DNA from: Selenomonadaceae bacterium
Lineage (GTDB): Bacteria; Bacillota; Negativicutes; Selenomonadales; Selenomonadaceae
Assembly: GCA_017634675.1 (NCBI GenBank)
Contig: JAGBMX010000137.1
Location: 1-58,117 of the forward strand
Reading direction: 5' to 3'
Length of the DNA: 58,117 nucleotides
Shown piece by piece: positions 16,488 through 24,967 of this stretch. Positions within the stretch are counted from its first letter, which is position 1; every line of letters starts with the position of its first letter. The position numbers and the translations under genes were made by a program. A model generated the notes under the pieces. That model was not told where the DNA came from and ran no database searches. It was given only the letters and a program-made list of their open reading frames with translations.

Positions 16488-17801
16488 TCAGTCCTCGACA
16501 TTTCCTAAAATCGACCATTCGTAAGAATAAAGGTACGATTTGGAGTCTGGCAGTTTTTCCCATTTGTGTTGTATCCTCTCTGATACGCTGTCTACATATT
16601 CGCCGTCGATGTTAGTCAGGAGCACTATAAAATTTGAAGCGTTCTTGGTGATAATATCGCCGCGGCGAAGAGAAGTTTTCAGAAGATCCATAAAATGTTC
16701 TTCCGCCGTTTCGCGGCTTGTTTCTTCCCTACCGTAGCGTGTGAGAGTAAGTAAGAGAATACAAGCCGGCTTTTCATAAATTTCAAGAGTCCTCACAAGA
16801 TAGCGGTATACGGAGCGAAAGCCTTCAAAGGGGAGAGAGAGCGGCCCTTCGGCGCGATTTCTTTCGCCTAAAATCATTTCTATATGAGATATGTTTGCGG
16901 CGGGTTCTTCGGCGGCGGGTTCAGTTTCTTCATTATATATGTTGTAGCCGTGCTTGCCATTTTGCTTGACCGTATAGAGAGCTTTATCCGCTTTTTTATA
17001 TAGTTCGGCAAAGTCTACACCGTGTTTTGGTACGAATACGCAGCCGATTGATGCGCCCAATGGAATGTTCATATCTTCGCCCATGAGTTCTTTGGCGGAT
17101 TTTACCAAATTTTCGTTTATAAAATTGGATTTAACGGAAACTCCGTGTTCGTCAAGCATCCCATGGCAAAAAGCGATAAATTCGTCGCCTCCCATGCGTC
17201 CTATGATATCGGCGGGACGAAGGGCATCTTTTATAATGTCTGCGAAGCTGATTAAGATTTTATCTCCCATGGAATGTCCATGAATATCGTTTACCAGCTT
17301 AAAACTGTCAAGATCTATCATCATCAGGGCGCCGGCTGTGGTTTTGCAAATTTTGGTTAGTTCTTCTTCCGATGAACTCTTGTTTAAAAGTCCCGTTAAA
17401 GAATCGATTGTGGCGTGTTTTTTGAGGCCTTGTATGCGATCCACAGTCTGTAAAATATTGGCGACTCGGCGCAGCAATACATCCGCTCTGAAAGGTTTTC
17501 TGATAAAATCCATTGCGCCGTTGTCAAAACCTTGGCTTTCGGTTTCTTCCGCTTGATCTGCGGTCATAAACATAAAAGGTATTTTTTCGCGGTGCTTTTT
17601 CTGAAGGGCAAGCTGAAGCTCGTAGCCGGACATTTTGGGCATACGAAGGTCGGAGAGCACCATATCCGGATGTTCCTTTTCATATACTGTCATCGCCTCT
17701 TCGCCTGACGAGGCGCAAACTACTTCGTATTGGGTGGATAAAATATTTTCTGTCATGAGCAGCGATACTGCCATATCGTCAACGATTAGTATTTTTTTCA
17801 T
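16488..17801 (-). CDS. Response regulator with GGDEF domain (diguanylate cyclase)
   Basis: A 437-residue regulator with three parts. A receiver domain (1-120) has the acidic pocket VDD, phospho-acceptor Asp in VLSDLRMP, and FIRKPF. A complete GGDEF domain (about 135-290) has the active site MGGDEF near 203 and should make cyclic di-GMP. A C-terminal region (about 310-437) resembles a degenerate GGDEF fold (CILLLTLTRYGRE, then LRRGDIITKNASNFIVLL) without the signature. It is divergent from an Hpt-domain gene, a plausible phosphate donor. The PilZ protein in the flagellar operon is a possible target of its product. Confidence 0.93.
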   Translation of the reverse strand: MKKILIVDDMAVSLLMTENILSTQYEVVCASSGEEAMTVYEKEHPDMVLSDLRMPKMSGYELQLALQKKHREKIPFMFMTADQAEETESQGFDNGAMDFIRKPFRADVLLRRVANILQTVDRIQGLKKHATIDSLTGLLNKSSSEEELTKICKTTAGALMMIDLDSFKLVNDIHGHSMGDKILISFADIIKDALRPADIIGRMGGDEFIAFCHGMLDEHGVSVKSNFINENLVKSAKELMGEDMNIPLGASIGCVFVPKHGVDFAELYKKADKALYTVKQNGKHGYNIYNEETEPAAEEPAANISHIEMILGERNRAEGPLSLPFEGFRSVYRYLVRTLEIYEKPACILLLTLTRYGREETSRETAEEHFMDLLKTSLRRGDIITKNASNFIVLLTNIDGEYVDSVSERIQHKWEKLPDSKSYLYSYEWSILGNVED

Positions 17802-17887
17802 TTTTTTCGCTCCTTTGTTTCATGAAATCTATTATAACTCTAAGGAGCAACTTTTTCCATAGATTTTTTTTGAAAGAGGGATTTTTT

Positions 17888-18229
17888 ATGATTACGTTCG
17901 AGATTTTGAAGGAATTTGGAATTGACCCCAAGGATGGCTTGGCAAGGTGCATGAACAAAGAAGAATTTTATTTTAAAATGTTAAAAATGGGGTTGTCAAA
18001 CGAATATTTTGACACGATAGAGAGCGTACTTGAAGCTAAAGATACCAAAGCGGGTTTTGAGGCGGCGCACGCATTAAAAGGCGTAGTGGGAAATTTGGCG
18101 CTTATGCCCATGTATAAGCCTCTGGCGGAATTAACGGAGCTTTTGAGAAAAAATCAAGATGGGGATTATTTAGCGATATATAAGCCGGTAAAGGAAATGC
18201 GGGACAAGCTTTTGGCGCTTGCCGATTGA
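17888..18229 (+). CDS. Hpt-domain phosphotransfer protein
   Basis: A 113-residue, all-helical protein with an Hpt motif: AAHALKGVVGNL, whose His near residue 62 is the likely phosphorylation site. Start ATG 17888 follows AGAGGGA; an upstream in-frame ATG at 17822 lacks a ribosome site. It lies 86 bp from the divergently transcribed receiver-GGDEF gene, and a small Hpt beside a receiver without a kinase suggests relay into that regulator. The WecG-like gene follows after 17 bp. Confidence 0.88.
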   Translation: MITFEILKEFGIDPKDGLARCMNKEEFYFKMLKMGLSNEYFDTIESVLEAKDTKAGFEAAHALKGVVGNLALMPMYKPLAELTELLRKNQDGDYLAIYKPVKEMRDKLLALAD

Positions 18230-18246
18230 TTTGGGGATAGAGATAG

Positions 18247-18969
18247 ATGGAAAAAGCCGATATTTTGGGTGTAAAAGTTGACATAGTAACTATGGATGAG
18301 GCTGTTGCAGCATCGTGTTCGATTATCGAAGAACGAGAGCCAAAGATGATAGTTACGGCTAACGCCGAGATGATTTTAAGGGCAACGGAAGATGCGGAAT
18401 TAAAAAGTATATTGAATTCGGCGGCGTTAGTGGTGCCGGATGGCGCCGGCGCAGTGTGGGCGGCAAATACTTTGGGCTATGAGATGAAAGAAAGGGTAGC
18501 CGGCTACGACTTGGCGCAAAATATTATGGCAATAGCGCCTAAATTAGGGTTAAAACTGTATTTTTTCGGTTCTGCGCCTGGCGTGGCGGAAAAAGCAAAA
18601 ATAAAGGCGGAGTCCCTATATGAAGGAATTGAGATTGTAGGAGTTCACGATGGCTTTTTCGATGAAGAAGAAGAAAAGAGGATAATTGAAGATATAAGAG
18701 AAAAAAAACCTGATGTTTTGTTTGCCTGTTTGGGTGTGCCTAAGCAAGAAAAATGGCTCTTTGAGCGTCAATCGGAGACGGGAGTGCCGCTTGCGATGGG
18801 ATTGGGCGGAACTTTTGACGTAATGGCAGGTGTAATGAAAAGAGCTCCTCTTTGGATGCAAAAAGCAAAACTTGAGTGGTTGTTTCGCGGTATGATGCAG
18901 CCTAGCAGAATAGGAAGGCTTATGGCGTTGCCGAAATTCGCCATTGAAGTGTTGAAATCAAAAAAGTAA
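18247..18969 (+). CDS. WecG/TagA/CpsF family glycosyltransferase
   Basis: GT26-family enzyme that adds a sugar (typically N-acetylmannosamine) to undecaprenyl-PP-GlcNAc in surface polymer synthesis. Conserved features are TANAEMI near residue 35, the PDGAGAVWA motif near 65 with the catalytic Asp, LYFFGSAPGVAEK near 103, ACLGVPKQEKW near 162, and GLGGTFDVMAGVMKRAP near 186. Length 240, normal. Membrane association through the C-terminal tail is known for the family. The exact product (teichoic-type or other polymer) cannot be told. Confidence 0.93.
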   Translation: MEKADILGVKVDIVTMDEAVAASCSIIEEREPKMIVTANAEMILRATEDAELKSILNSAALVVPDGAGAVWAANTLGYEMKERVAGYDLAQNIMAIAPKLGLKLYFFGSAPGVAEKAKIKAESLYEGIEIVGVHDGFFDEEEEKRIIEDIREKKPDVLFACLGVPKQEKWLFERQSETGVPLAMGLGGTFDVMAGVMKRAPLWMQKAKLEWLFRGMMQPSRIGRLMALPKFAIEVLKSKK

Positions 18970-19056
18970 GTAATGATAGACAAAGCTAGAATTTTTGTCT
19001 ATAATACAATTTGGCTCTAACTTTAAGTAAAAAATAAAAAACAATTAACAGGGAGT

Positions 19057-19127
19057 CCAGAGGGGCGAAGCTCCTTTGGCAGGGTCAAGGGGCAGGGCCC
19101 CTTGCGGGGTTTGGGGCGGAGCCCCAA
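19057..19127. repeat. Three consecutive GC-rich hairpins upstream of psd
   Basis: Three adjacent inverted repeats: 19057-19079 (imperfect, loop around GCGAAG), 19086-19104 (8-bp perfect stem, 3-nt loop), and 19111-19127 (7-bp perfect stem, 3-nt loop). The block is far richer in GC than its AT-rich left flank and ends just before the psd Shine-Dalgarno site (19131-19139). It looks like a mobile intergenic repeat, and any transcript through it would be strongly structured. Confidence 0.8.
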
Positions 19128-19143
19128 CGAAGGAGGTGAGGAT

Positions 19144-19782
19144 GTGGGGATAATAGTAAGCGAAGGATATAAGTTTATAGGCGCAGCCGTTGGATTAGCG
19201 GTTATATTGGGCGTTTTTGTAAATCCTTACGCGGCAGTACCCCCGGGTGTCCTTGCCGTTTATTTTGCGTATTTTTTTAGAAATCCCGAGAGAAAGATAG
19301 AGACTAACGAGACTCATGTGCTGTCGCCGGCGGATGGTACGGTGCAGGATATAAGCGAAGTGGAGTACGATGAATTTTTGAAAGGCGCGGGCAATAAGAT
19401 AACGGTTTTTATGTCTGTGTTTAATGTCCATGTGAACAGAAGCCCTATAGACGGGGAGATAAAATATCAAAAATATGTGTGCGGGAGGTTCAGACCGGCG
19501 TATAAAGATTCGGTGGGGTATGAAAACGAGCATCATCTGATTGGTATAGAAAACGAAAGATTAAGGATAACGGTAACGCAGATAGCTGGGATATTGGCAA
19601 GGCGCATTGTGTCTTGGGTGACTTTAAGCGACACTTTGAAGCAGGGCGAGTTGTACGGAATGATAAGATTCGGTTCTTGCCTTGAAATTGTCATGCCTAA
19701 AGATGTTGAAGTTTTGGTAAAAAAAGGTGAAAAGGTTACGGGCGGTAAAACGGTGCTGGGAAGGATAGTGGACGGAACATGA
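19144..19782 (+). CDS. psd: Phosphatidylserine decarboxylase (short, PSD-A type)
   Basis: Converts phosphatidylserine to phosphatidylethanolamine. The self-cleaving site is RFGS near residue 176, where Ser becomes the pyruvoyl group. Other conserved segments are LSPADGTVQ, the MSVFNVHVNRSPIDG motif, and an N-terminal membrane hairpin (about 8-42). At 212 residues it belongs to the short class. GTG 19144 is seven bases after AGGAGG (19131-19136), which excludes the longer frame from 19102 that runs into the hairpin block. It overlaps pssA by 4 bp. Confidence 0.95.
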   Translation: MGIIVSEGYKFIGAAVGLAVILGVFVNPYAAVPPGVLAVYFAYFFRNPERKIETNETHVLSPADGTVQDISEVEYDEFLKGAGNKITVFMSVFNVHVNRSPIDGEIKYQKYVCGRFRPAYKDSVGYENEHHLIGIENERLRITVTQIAGILARRIVSWVTLSDTLKQGELYGMIRFGSCLEIVMPKDVEVLVKKGEKVTGGKTVLGRIVDGT

Positions 19783-20477
19783 AACATCTGATACCGAACG
19801 CTTGCACATCGATGAATCTGGTTTTTGGGATGTGTTCTATAATATCCTCCGTTAACGGCGATTATTTATGGGCTTCATTGTTTATTCTCTTGGCGTTGGT
19901 AGCGGACGGTTTGGACGGACGCACGGCGAGGTTTTTCGGGGTATCGAGTGAACTGGGGAAAGAGATGGATTCTCTTTGCGATTTGGGCTCCTTTGGTATT
20001 GCCCCCGCTCTTTTGGCTTATAAGTTCACTCTTTCAAATTACGGTCATTTTGGCGAAGTGGTAGCTATTGTGTTTGCTCTTTGCGGTATGTGGCGTTTGG
20101 CAAGGTTTAACGTAAACACAAACACGGTCCACGGCTTTTTTATGGGGCTTGCAATTCCCGCAGGCGGTTGCATTGTAGCGACAAGCACTATGCTTTTGTC
20201 GGCTCTGTCGGTAAAACCCGAAACATTCGGCTATGTATATCCCGTAACGATGCTTATAGTGGCATATCTAATGGTGAGCCATGTGCATTATCCTGATTTT
20301 AAGGGTGGCGGCGAAACGCTTTACCTTATACCTAAGGTCGTGGCGACGATTTTTTTTGCCGGAATAATTTATTTAGGCATGGATGCCGTTTTCTTTGCCG
20401 TTTTAGCCGCGGTTTTCTCCGCTTACGCCCTTTTTGGTATTTTAAATTCTCTTTACACGCTTTTTTCTAAGAAGTAA
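19779..20477 (+). CDS. pssA: Phosphatidylserine synthase (CDP-alcohol phosphotransferase)
   Basis: Joins CDP-diacylglycerol and serine, supplying the substrate of the Psd encoded just before it. The CDP-alcohol phosphotransferase motif runs from DGLDGRTARFFG through SELGKEMDSLCD (near residues 47-70) with all conserved Asp and Gly. Several membrane helices follow. Length 232. Its ATG overlaps the psd stop (ATGA), so the two enzymes are translationally coupled. Confidence 0.95.
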   Translation: MKHLIPNACTSMNLVFGMCSIISSVNGDYLWASLFILLALVADGLDGRTARFFGVSSELGKEMDSLCDLGSFGIAPALLAYKFTLSNYGHFGEVVAIVFALCGMWRLARFNVNTNTVHGFFMGLAIPAGGCIVATSTMLLSALSVKPETFGYVYPVTMLIVAYLMVSHVHYPDFKGGGETLYLIPKVVATIFFAGIIYLGMDAVFFAVLAAVFSAYALFGILNSLYTLFSKK

Positions 20478-20501
20478 GCAGACAAAATGGGAGATAGATT
20501 T

Positions 20502-21779
20502 ATGCAGCACCCCTTTGATTTGGTTATGATACCGATGCAGGTGATTATTTTTCTTTTTACTCTGTATTTTTTCGTGATAGGATTTTGCGGGATGTGGAGG
20601 AGGAAAGAGGAAAAGATTTTAACGCCTAAAAGCACGTTTGCGGTAATAGTCGCGGCGCATAACGAGAGCACAGTTATAGGCGAGTTGGTGGATAATCTCA
20701 GCAATTTGAATTATCCAAGAGACCTTTACGATATTTTCGTTATAGCGGATAATTGCGACGACAACACGGCTGACGTTGCGAAAAACGGCGGCGCGATTGT
20801 GTACGAACGCAGGGATGAAACAAAAAAGAGCAAAGGGTTTGCTCTTGAGTGGATGTTCGATAAATTATTTAAAATGGAAAAGACCTATGACGGAGTTGTG
20901 ATTTTTGATGCGGATAATCTGGTGCATCCCGATTTTCTGATGGAAATGAACAATCGTCTTTTAAAGGGCGATCGTATCATTCAGGGTTATTTGGATGCGA
21001 AAAATCCTTACGATACATGGGTAGCTGGTACATTTGCCATAGCTTTTTGGGTTATTGACCATATTTCGCATCTTGCAAAGACGAATATAGGATTATCCGC
21101 TGTTTTGGGCGGCACTGGAATGTGTATTGCTTCTGACGTGTTGAAAAAGTATGGTTGGCGCGCTACTTGCCTTACCGAAGATATGGAATTTACAATGGAG
21201 TCTTTGGCGGAAGGCATAAAAACAACGTGGGCGCATGACGCTATAGTTTATGACGAGAAGCCCTTGACATTTAAACAGTCTTGGAATCAAAGAAAGCGAT
21301 GGGCGCAGGGTCAGTTCGACGTGGCGCATAGGTATATCCCGAAAATGTTGGTAGAAGGTTGGCGGCAAAAGGACATTCGTATATGGGACGGATGTATTTA
21401 TCTTTTGCAACCCCATTTTTTGATGATATCGACTCTTTTCATTATAATAAGCTATGTTCAGCTCGGATTTACGCCTTTTTATACAAATATATATAATCTT
21501 ATGCCGCGAGAGTTAATGACTTTTATCATGTTGGGGCAGTATATTTTGCCGATGATAATTCTGTTTAAGATACGGGCTAAATTTAAGGCTTGGTTGTATA
21601 TGCTTTTGTATCCTGTGTTTATATACAGTTGGATACCTATTATATTCCTTGGATTTATTCACCGAAACGAACATGAGTGGAGTCATACGAAGCATACTAG
21701 AGCCATGAATTACGAAGATATTATGGGCAATGTGAAAAATACTAGGGATTTGCCAGCCGGACATGACGGAGAGAACTAA
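20502..21779 (+). CDS. Membrane glycosyltransferase, family 2
   Basis: Processive-type GT2 enzyme of 425 residues. An N-terminal membrane helix (about 10-32) precedes the GT-A domain with VAAHNES, ADNCDDNT and FDADN (metal-binding DxD), the TEDMEF acceptor motif, and QRKRW, the QxxRW-type motif. Three or four helices close the protein (about 300-400). GGGAGAT before ATG 20502 favours that start over ATG 20487. It follows the phospholipid genes by only 24 bp. The acceptor is unknown: an exopolysaccharide or glycolipid. Confidence 0.9.
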   Translation: MQHPFDLVMIPMQVIIFLFTLYFFVIGFCGMWRRKEEKILTPKSTFAVIVAAHNESTVIGELVDNLSNLNYPRDLYDIFVIADNCDDNTADVAKNGGAIVYERRDETKKSKGFALEWMFDKLFKMEKTYDGVVIFDADNLVHPDFLMEMNNRLLKGDRIIQGYLDAKNPYDTWVAGTFAIAFWVIDHISHLAKTNIGLSAVLGGTGMCIASDVLKKYGWRATCLTEDMEFTMESLAEGIKTTWAHDAIVYDEKPLTFKQSWNQRKRWAQGQFDVAHRYIPKMLVEGWRQKDIRIWDGCIYLLQPHFLMISTLFIIISYVQLGFTPFYTNIYNLMPRELMTFIMLGQYILPMIILFKIRAKFKAWLYMLLYPVFIYSWIPIIFLGFIHRNEHEWSHTKHTRAMNYEDIMGNVKNTRDLPAGHDGEN

Positions 21780-21780
21780 G

Positions 21781-22152
21781 ATGTATGTGTTGAAGGTTGA
21801 AGAAAGATTTGAGGCGGCGCATTATATTAGAGGTTATAACGGAAAATGCGCCCGCCTTCACGGACATAATTGGGCGGTAGAGGCGGAAGTTGCGGGCAAC
21901 GAGTTAAATTCTCTCGGGATATTGGTTGATTTTAAAGATGTAAAGAGAGAATTAAAGGCGATATTGGAAAAGTTGGATCATGATTTCTTGAATGAGAAAC
22001 CGCCTTTTAACGAGATAAATCCAACGGCCGAAAACTTGGCTAAATATATTTTTGACGATTTTTTTAGTAATGAAATTTTTGACGATAACGCAAAGCTTTC
22101 TGCGATAACCGTATGGGAATCGCCAAAGTCGTCTGTAAGGTATAGTTTGTAA
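21781..22152 (+). CDS. queD: 6-carboxy-5,6,7,8-tetrahydropterin synthase QueD
   Basis: Early step of queuosine/7-deazaguanine synthesis from dihydroneopterin triphosphate. It is 123 residues with zinc-binding histidines in FEAAHYI and RLHGHNW, the catalytic Cys just before (GKCARLHGH), and conserved LVDFKDVK, LDHDFLN and a C-terminal E in VWESP. The ATG is one base after the stop of the glycosyltransferase gene, with GGAGAG in that gene's end as ribosome site. queE follows after a small hairpin. Confidence 0.94.
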   Translation: MYVLKVEERFEAAHYIRGYNGKCARLHGHNWAVEAEVAGNELNSLGILVDFKDVKRELKAILEKLDHDFLNEKPPFNEINPTAENLAKYIFDDFFSNEIFDDNAKLSAITVWESPKSSVRYSL

Positions 22153-22157
22153 TAAAG

Positions 22158-22187
22158 CCCTCGCAATTGCGGGGGTATTTTTTTAGG
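22158..22187 (+). terminator. Short hairpin with T run between queD and queE
   Basis: A 7-bp stem with one T-G pair (22158-22164 with 22169-22175), loop AATT, followed by TATTTTTTT. It could end or attenuate transcription between queD and queE; the queE ribosome site begins only a few bases later. Confidence 0.75.
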
Positions 22188-22195
22188 GGGTTGAA

Positions 22196-22921
22196 ATGAA
22201 AGGTAAAGTGGTTGAAATATTTTCCTCGATACAAGGCGAGGGAAAATATGTGGGGGAAAGACAGATTTTTGTGCGGCTTGCGGGGTGTAATTTAAATTGC
22301 AGGTACTGCGATACGGATTTTAATGTGGTTGAAAAGTGCAGAGTTGAAAAATTGGCAGGCTTTGGAGAATTTGTCGAGTGGAACGGTGAAATGAATTCGG
22401 AAGAATTGGTTGACATTATTGAAGGTTACGGAAGAAATGTCAGGCATCAAGCGGTAAGCTTTACCGGAGGAGAGCCGCTCTTGCAGTATGAGTTTATAAA
22501 AGATGTGGCGAAGGATATCAAAGAGAAAATATTTCTGGAAACGAACGGAACGTTGGTTGAAGAACTCAGGAAAATTATAGATTACGTTGATATTATAAGT
22601 ATGGATTTCAAATTGAAGAGCGCGGTCGAAAAAAATTTAATCGGTTTACATAGAAAATTTTTGGAAGTTGCGAAAGAAAAAGACGTTTATGTAAAGATTG
22701 TGCTGGCAAAAGATACGAAACCGGAAGAGTTTGAAGAAGCGGCAAGAATAATCGCAGAGATTGATAAAGATATAATGCTTGTGTTGCAACCTGTAACGCC
22801 TTGCGGAGGAGTGGAGGCACCGAACGTTAATAAAATTTTTCAAGCGGAGGAAACAGCGTTAAAATATTTAAATGAGGTAAGAGTAATACCGCAGACGCAT
22901 AAGATGTTGAATATACTGTAA
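22196..22921 (+). CDS. queE: 7-carboxy-7-deazaguanine synthase QueE
   Basis: Radical SAM enzyme forming 7-carboxy-7-deazaguanine from the QueD product. The cluster motif is GCNLNCRYCDTDF (C-x3-C-x2-C, near residues 29-36), preceded by IFSSIQGEGKYVGE, with SFTGGEPLLQ near 87 for SAM and TNGT near 114. Length 241, normal. QueC and QueF are not in the window. The RBS GGGGG is part of the sequence just after the hairpin. Confidence 0.94.
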   Translation: MKGKVVEIFSSIQGEGKYVGERQIFVRLAGCNLNCRYCDTDFNVVEKCRVEKLAGFGEFVEWNGEMNSEELVDIIEGYGRNVRHQAVSFTGGEPLLQYEFIKDVAKDIKEKIFLETNGTLVEELRKIIDYVDIISMDFKLKSAVEKNLIGLHRKFLEVAKEKDVYVKIVLAKDTKPEEFEEAARIIAEIDKDIMLVLQPVTPCGGVEAPNVNKIFQAEETALKYLNEVRVIPQTHKMLNIL

Positions 22922-22930
22922 TTAAAATAT

Positions 22931-23018
22931 TTATTAAAATTTTTTCTTTTCTCTTTTTCTTTGTTACTTTCTTTTTCTCTTTTCTTTCTTATAAAAAAGA
23001 AAAGAGAAAAAGAAAGTA
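22931..23018 (+). repeat. Triple-arm Y/R repeat, copy D
   Basis: TTATTAAAA (22931-22939), Y1 (22940-22962), linker GTTA, Y2 (22967-22990), 2-nt loop, R (22993-23016), TA. Y1 is the exact parallel complement of R; Y2 has one extra C near the loop. It sits alone between queE and flbD, 123 bp before the flbD start, just ahead of the flagellar operon. Confidence 0.88.
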
Positions 23019-23139
23019 ATAGTTTAAGAAGTAAAAATAAGGGCTATTGTCCCATAAAAAATTTCATAAAATTAGAGGAATTTTCAGTTTGCAGATAGAA
23101 TTAGTAAGTGTGGATAGTGAATATAAGGAGTGACGTTTT

Positions 23140-23340
23140 ATGATAATGCTTACGAAATTTAACTCTGAGGCGCAAAAAAAAGGCGAATTTGTCTTAAATG
23201 CCGAAATAATAGAGACTATAGAAGAAACTCCGGATACGGTTATAACGCTTACCAATGGGAAAAAACTCATTGTGGATGAGCCCATGGATAAAATAGTTAA
23301 ATTAGTGATGAAGTATCGTAGAGCTTTGCACCAGTTTTGA
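23140..23340 (+). CDS. flbD: Flagellar protein FlbD/SwrD
   Basis: A 66-residue protein of the FlbD/SwrD family, which promotes flagellar motor power in Bacillus. It has the conserved FVLNAEIIETIEETPDTVI core and TLTNGKKLIV. Compared with typical members it carries a small extra segment (AQKKGE) before the core. AAGGAG is 9 nt before the ATG. It begins the visible flagellar cluster and is followed by a promoter and fliL, so fliL onward may also be expressed on its own. Confidence 0.92.
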   Translation: MIMLTKFNSEAQKKGEFVLNAEIIETIEETPDTVITLTNGKKLIVDEPMDKIVKLVMKYRRALHQF

Positions 23341-23358
23341 TATTTAATGAAAAAAATT

Positions 23359-23386
23359 TTGATTTATAAAAAATTTCTGCTATAAT
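23359..23386 (+). promoter_or_regulatory. Sigma-70-type promoter upstream of fliL
   Basis: TTGATT (23359-23364) and a perfect TATAAT (23381-23386) with 16-bp spacing, in the 76-bp gap between flbD and fliL. It could drive the fliL to fliA genes independently of flbD. Confidence 0.6.
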
Positions 23387-23416
23387 GTAGGGGATTATTT
23401 TTTTGGAGGTAAGAAA

Positions 23417-23935
23417 ATGGCTGACGAAGAAGATGTAGACGTTGACGAGGCTCCTGAACCTAAAAAGAAGTCTCCGATAATATTGATAGTAGTTTTGGTA
23501 TTGGTGACGATTGCGATATGCGTTGGTGTGGCAGCGTTTATAACGACCACGCTTATGTCTAACGCTGCGATAGAGCAAGCAAACAGTCCGGCGGCTATGC
23601 ATCATGATCCGGGAGTATTTAAGCAGTTGGGCGACGAAAAAGAAGGCATTTTGGTTAATGTGGGCGGGCAAAAGGCCGGCAAATTCTTAAAGACCAAGAT
23701 AATCTTAGAGTTAAACCCCGGAAAGAAAGATGTGGTTGTTGAAGGTGTGGTATCGCCGGTAGCGGATACCAAGATGATGGATACCGTTTTGCAGGTTTTG
23801 CGTTCGTCTAAGCTTGACGAATTTGACGCAAGCAAGCAGGATGAGTTAAAGAAGAAGATAAAAGAAGAGATAAACGGAGTTTTGGGCGAAGGCACCGTTT
23901 ATGACGTGTATATTACCAGCTTCTTGTTGCAGTGA
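23417..23935 (+). CDS. fliL: Flagellar basal-body protein FliL
   Basis: Single-pass membrane protein that associates with the stator. It has an acidic cytoplasmic tail (1-20), one transmembrane helix (about 22-45), and a periplasmic stomatin-like domain ending near residue 172. GGAGG is 7 nt before the ATG. It keeps the flbD-fliL-fliM order of Firmicutes. Confidence 0.92.
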   Translation: MADEEDVDVDEAPEPKKKSPIILIVVLVLVTIAICVGVAAFITTTLMSNAAIEQANSPAAMHHDPGVFKQLGDEKEGILVNVGGQKAGKFLKTKIILELNPGKKDVVVEGVVSPVADTKMMDTVLQVLRSSKLDEFDASKQDELKKKIKEEINGVLGEGTVYDVYITSFLLQ

Positions 23936-23965
23936 TTATAAATTTGGCTGAAAGGGGGGTGACGA

Positions 23966-24967
23966 TTGGCAGAAGATGTCTTATCTCAATCAGAGATAGA
24001 TAAACTGCTGTCCGCACTCTCGGAAGGCACGGTCTCGGCGGAAGAAGTTAAAGCGGAAGAGACGCAGAAAAAAGTAAAGACTTACGATTTTAGGCGTCCC
24101 GATAAGTTCTCAAAAGATCAGATTCGAACGCTATATATGCTCCACGAAAGTTTTGCGCGTCTTTTTAATACCTATCTTTCAACTCATCTTAGGACTATGG
24201 TCTCTATAGAGGTAGCGTCTGTTGAACAGCTTACATACCAGGAGTTTGTTCAGTCATTGTCGAACCCTAGCGTGATTAGCGTGCTTACTGTGCCGCCTTT
24301 AAAGGGCAACATAATATTCGAGGTCAATACAGAGATAGCCTTTGCGTATATAGATCGTGTTCTTGGAGGTACCGGCGAAAGCAGCATAAAAGTCAGGGTT
24401 TTAACTGACATAGAAGAAGCGGTTATACATCGTTTTATAGATACGGCTGTAAGTCATCTGAAAGATGCGTGGGCAAATGTGGTGGAATTTTTCCCGAGCA
24501 TAGAGACTATGGAGTCTAATCCGCAGTTTGCGCAAATTGTTCCGCCTAATGATATGGTGGTTATTATTACGGTACAGCTTAAATTGGGCGAAGTCGAGGG
24601 AATGATGAATATATGTATTCCTTACCTTGTGCTTGAGCCTATCATGGGTAAACTTACCACTACCTTCTGGGTAGCGTCAGCGGCGACAAAGGACAGTCCG
24701 CAACAAGTTGAGATTTTGCAGAGAAAATTGGAACGCACGAAAGTACCTTTCATAGTTGAAATGGGGAGCGTAACAATTTCGATAAACGAATTTTTAACTC
24801 TTGGATTTGGAGATGTGTTGCAGCTTGATACAGAGGTTGACGACGATTTGAAATGCCGAGTCGGCACTAAGACGAAATTTTTCTGTCGCCCGGGGACATC
24901 CGGTAAGAAAATGGCAGTCCAGATAACCGGTGTCGTAAACGAAGGAGATGAAACAGCGGATGAGTGA
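23966..24967 (+). CDS. fliM: Flagellar motor switch protein FliM
   Basis: C-ring protein binding phospho-CheY. The N-terminus begins MAEDVLSQSEIDKLLSAL, the CheY-binding motif region. A middle CheC-like domain (about 50-230; YDFRRPDKFSKDQ, LHESFARLF) and a C-terminal SpoA domain (about 250-325; LTLGFGDVLQLDTEVDDDL) follow. TTG start eight bases after an extended AGGGGGGTGA. Length 333. It overlaps fliY by 8 bp. Confidence 0.97.
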   Translation: MAEDVLSQSEIDKLLSALSEGTVSAEEVKAEETQKKVKTYDFRRPDKFSKDQIRTLYMLHESFARLFNTYLSTHLRTMVSIEVASVEQLTYQEFVQSLSNPSVISVLTVPPLKGNIIFEVNTEIAFAYIDRVLGGTGESSIKVRVLTDIEEAVIHRFIDTAVSHLKDAWANVVEFFPSIETMESNPQFAQIVPPNDMVVIITVQLKLGEVEGMMNICIPYLVLEPIMGKLTTTFWVASAATKDSPQQVEILQRKLERTKVPFIVEMGSVTISINEFLTLGFGDVLQLDTEVDDDLKCRVGTKTKFFCRPGTSGKKMAVQITGVVNEGDETADE

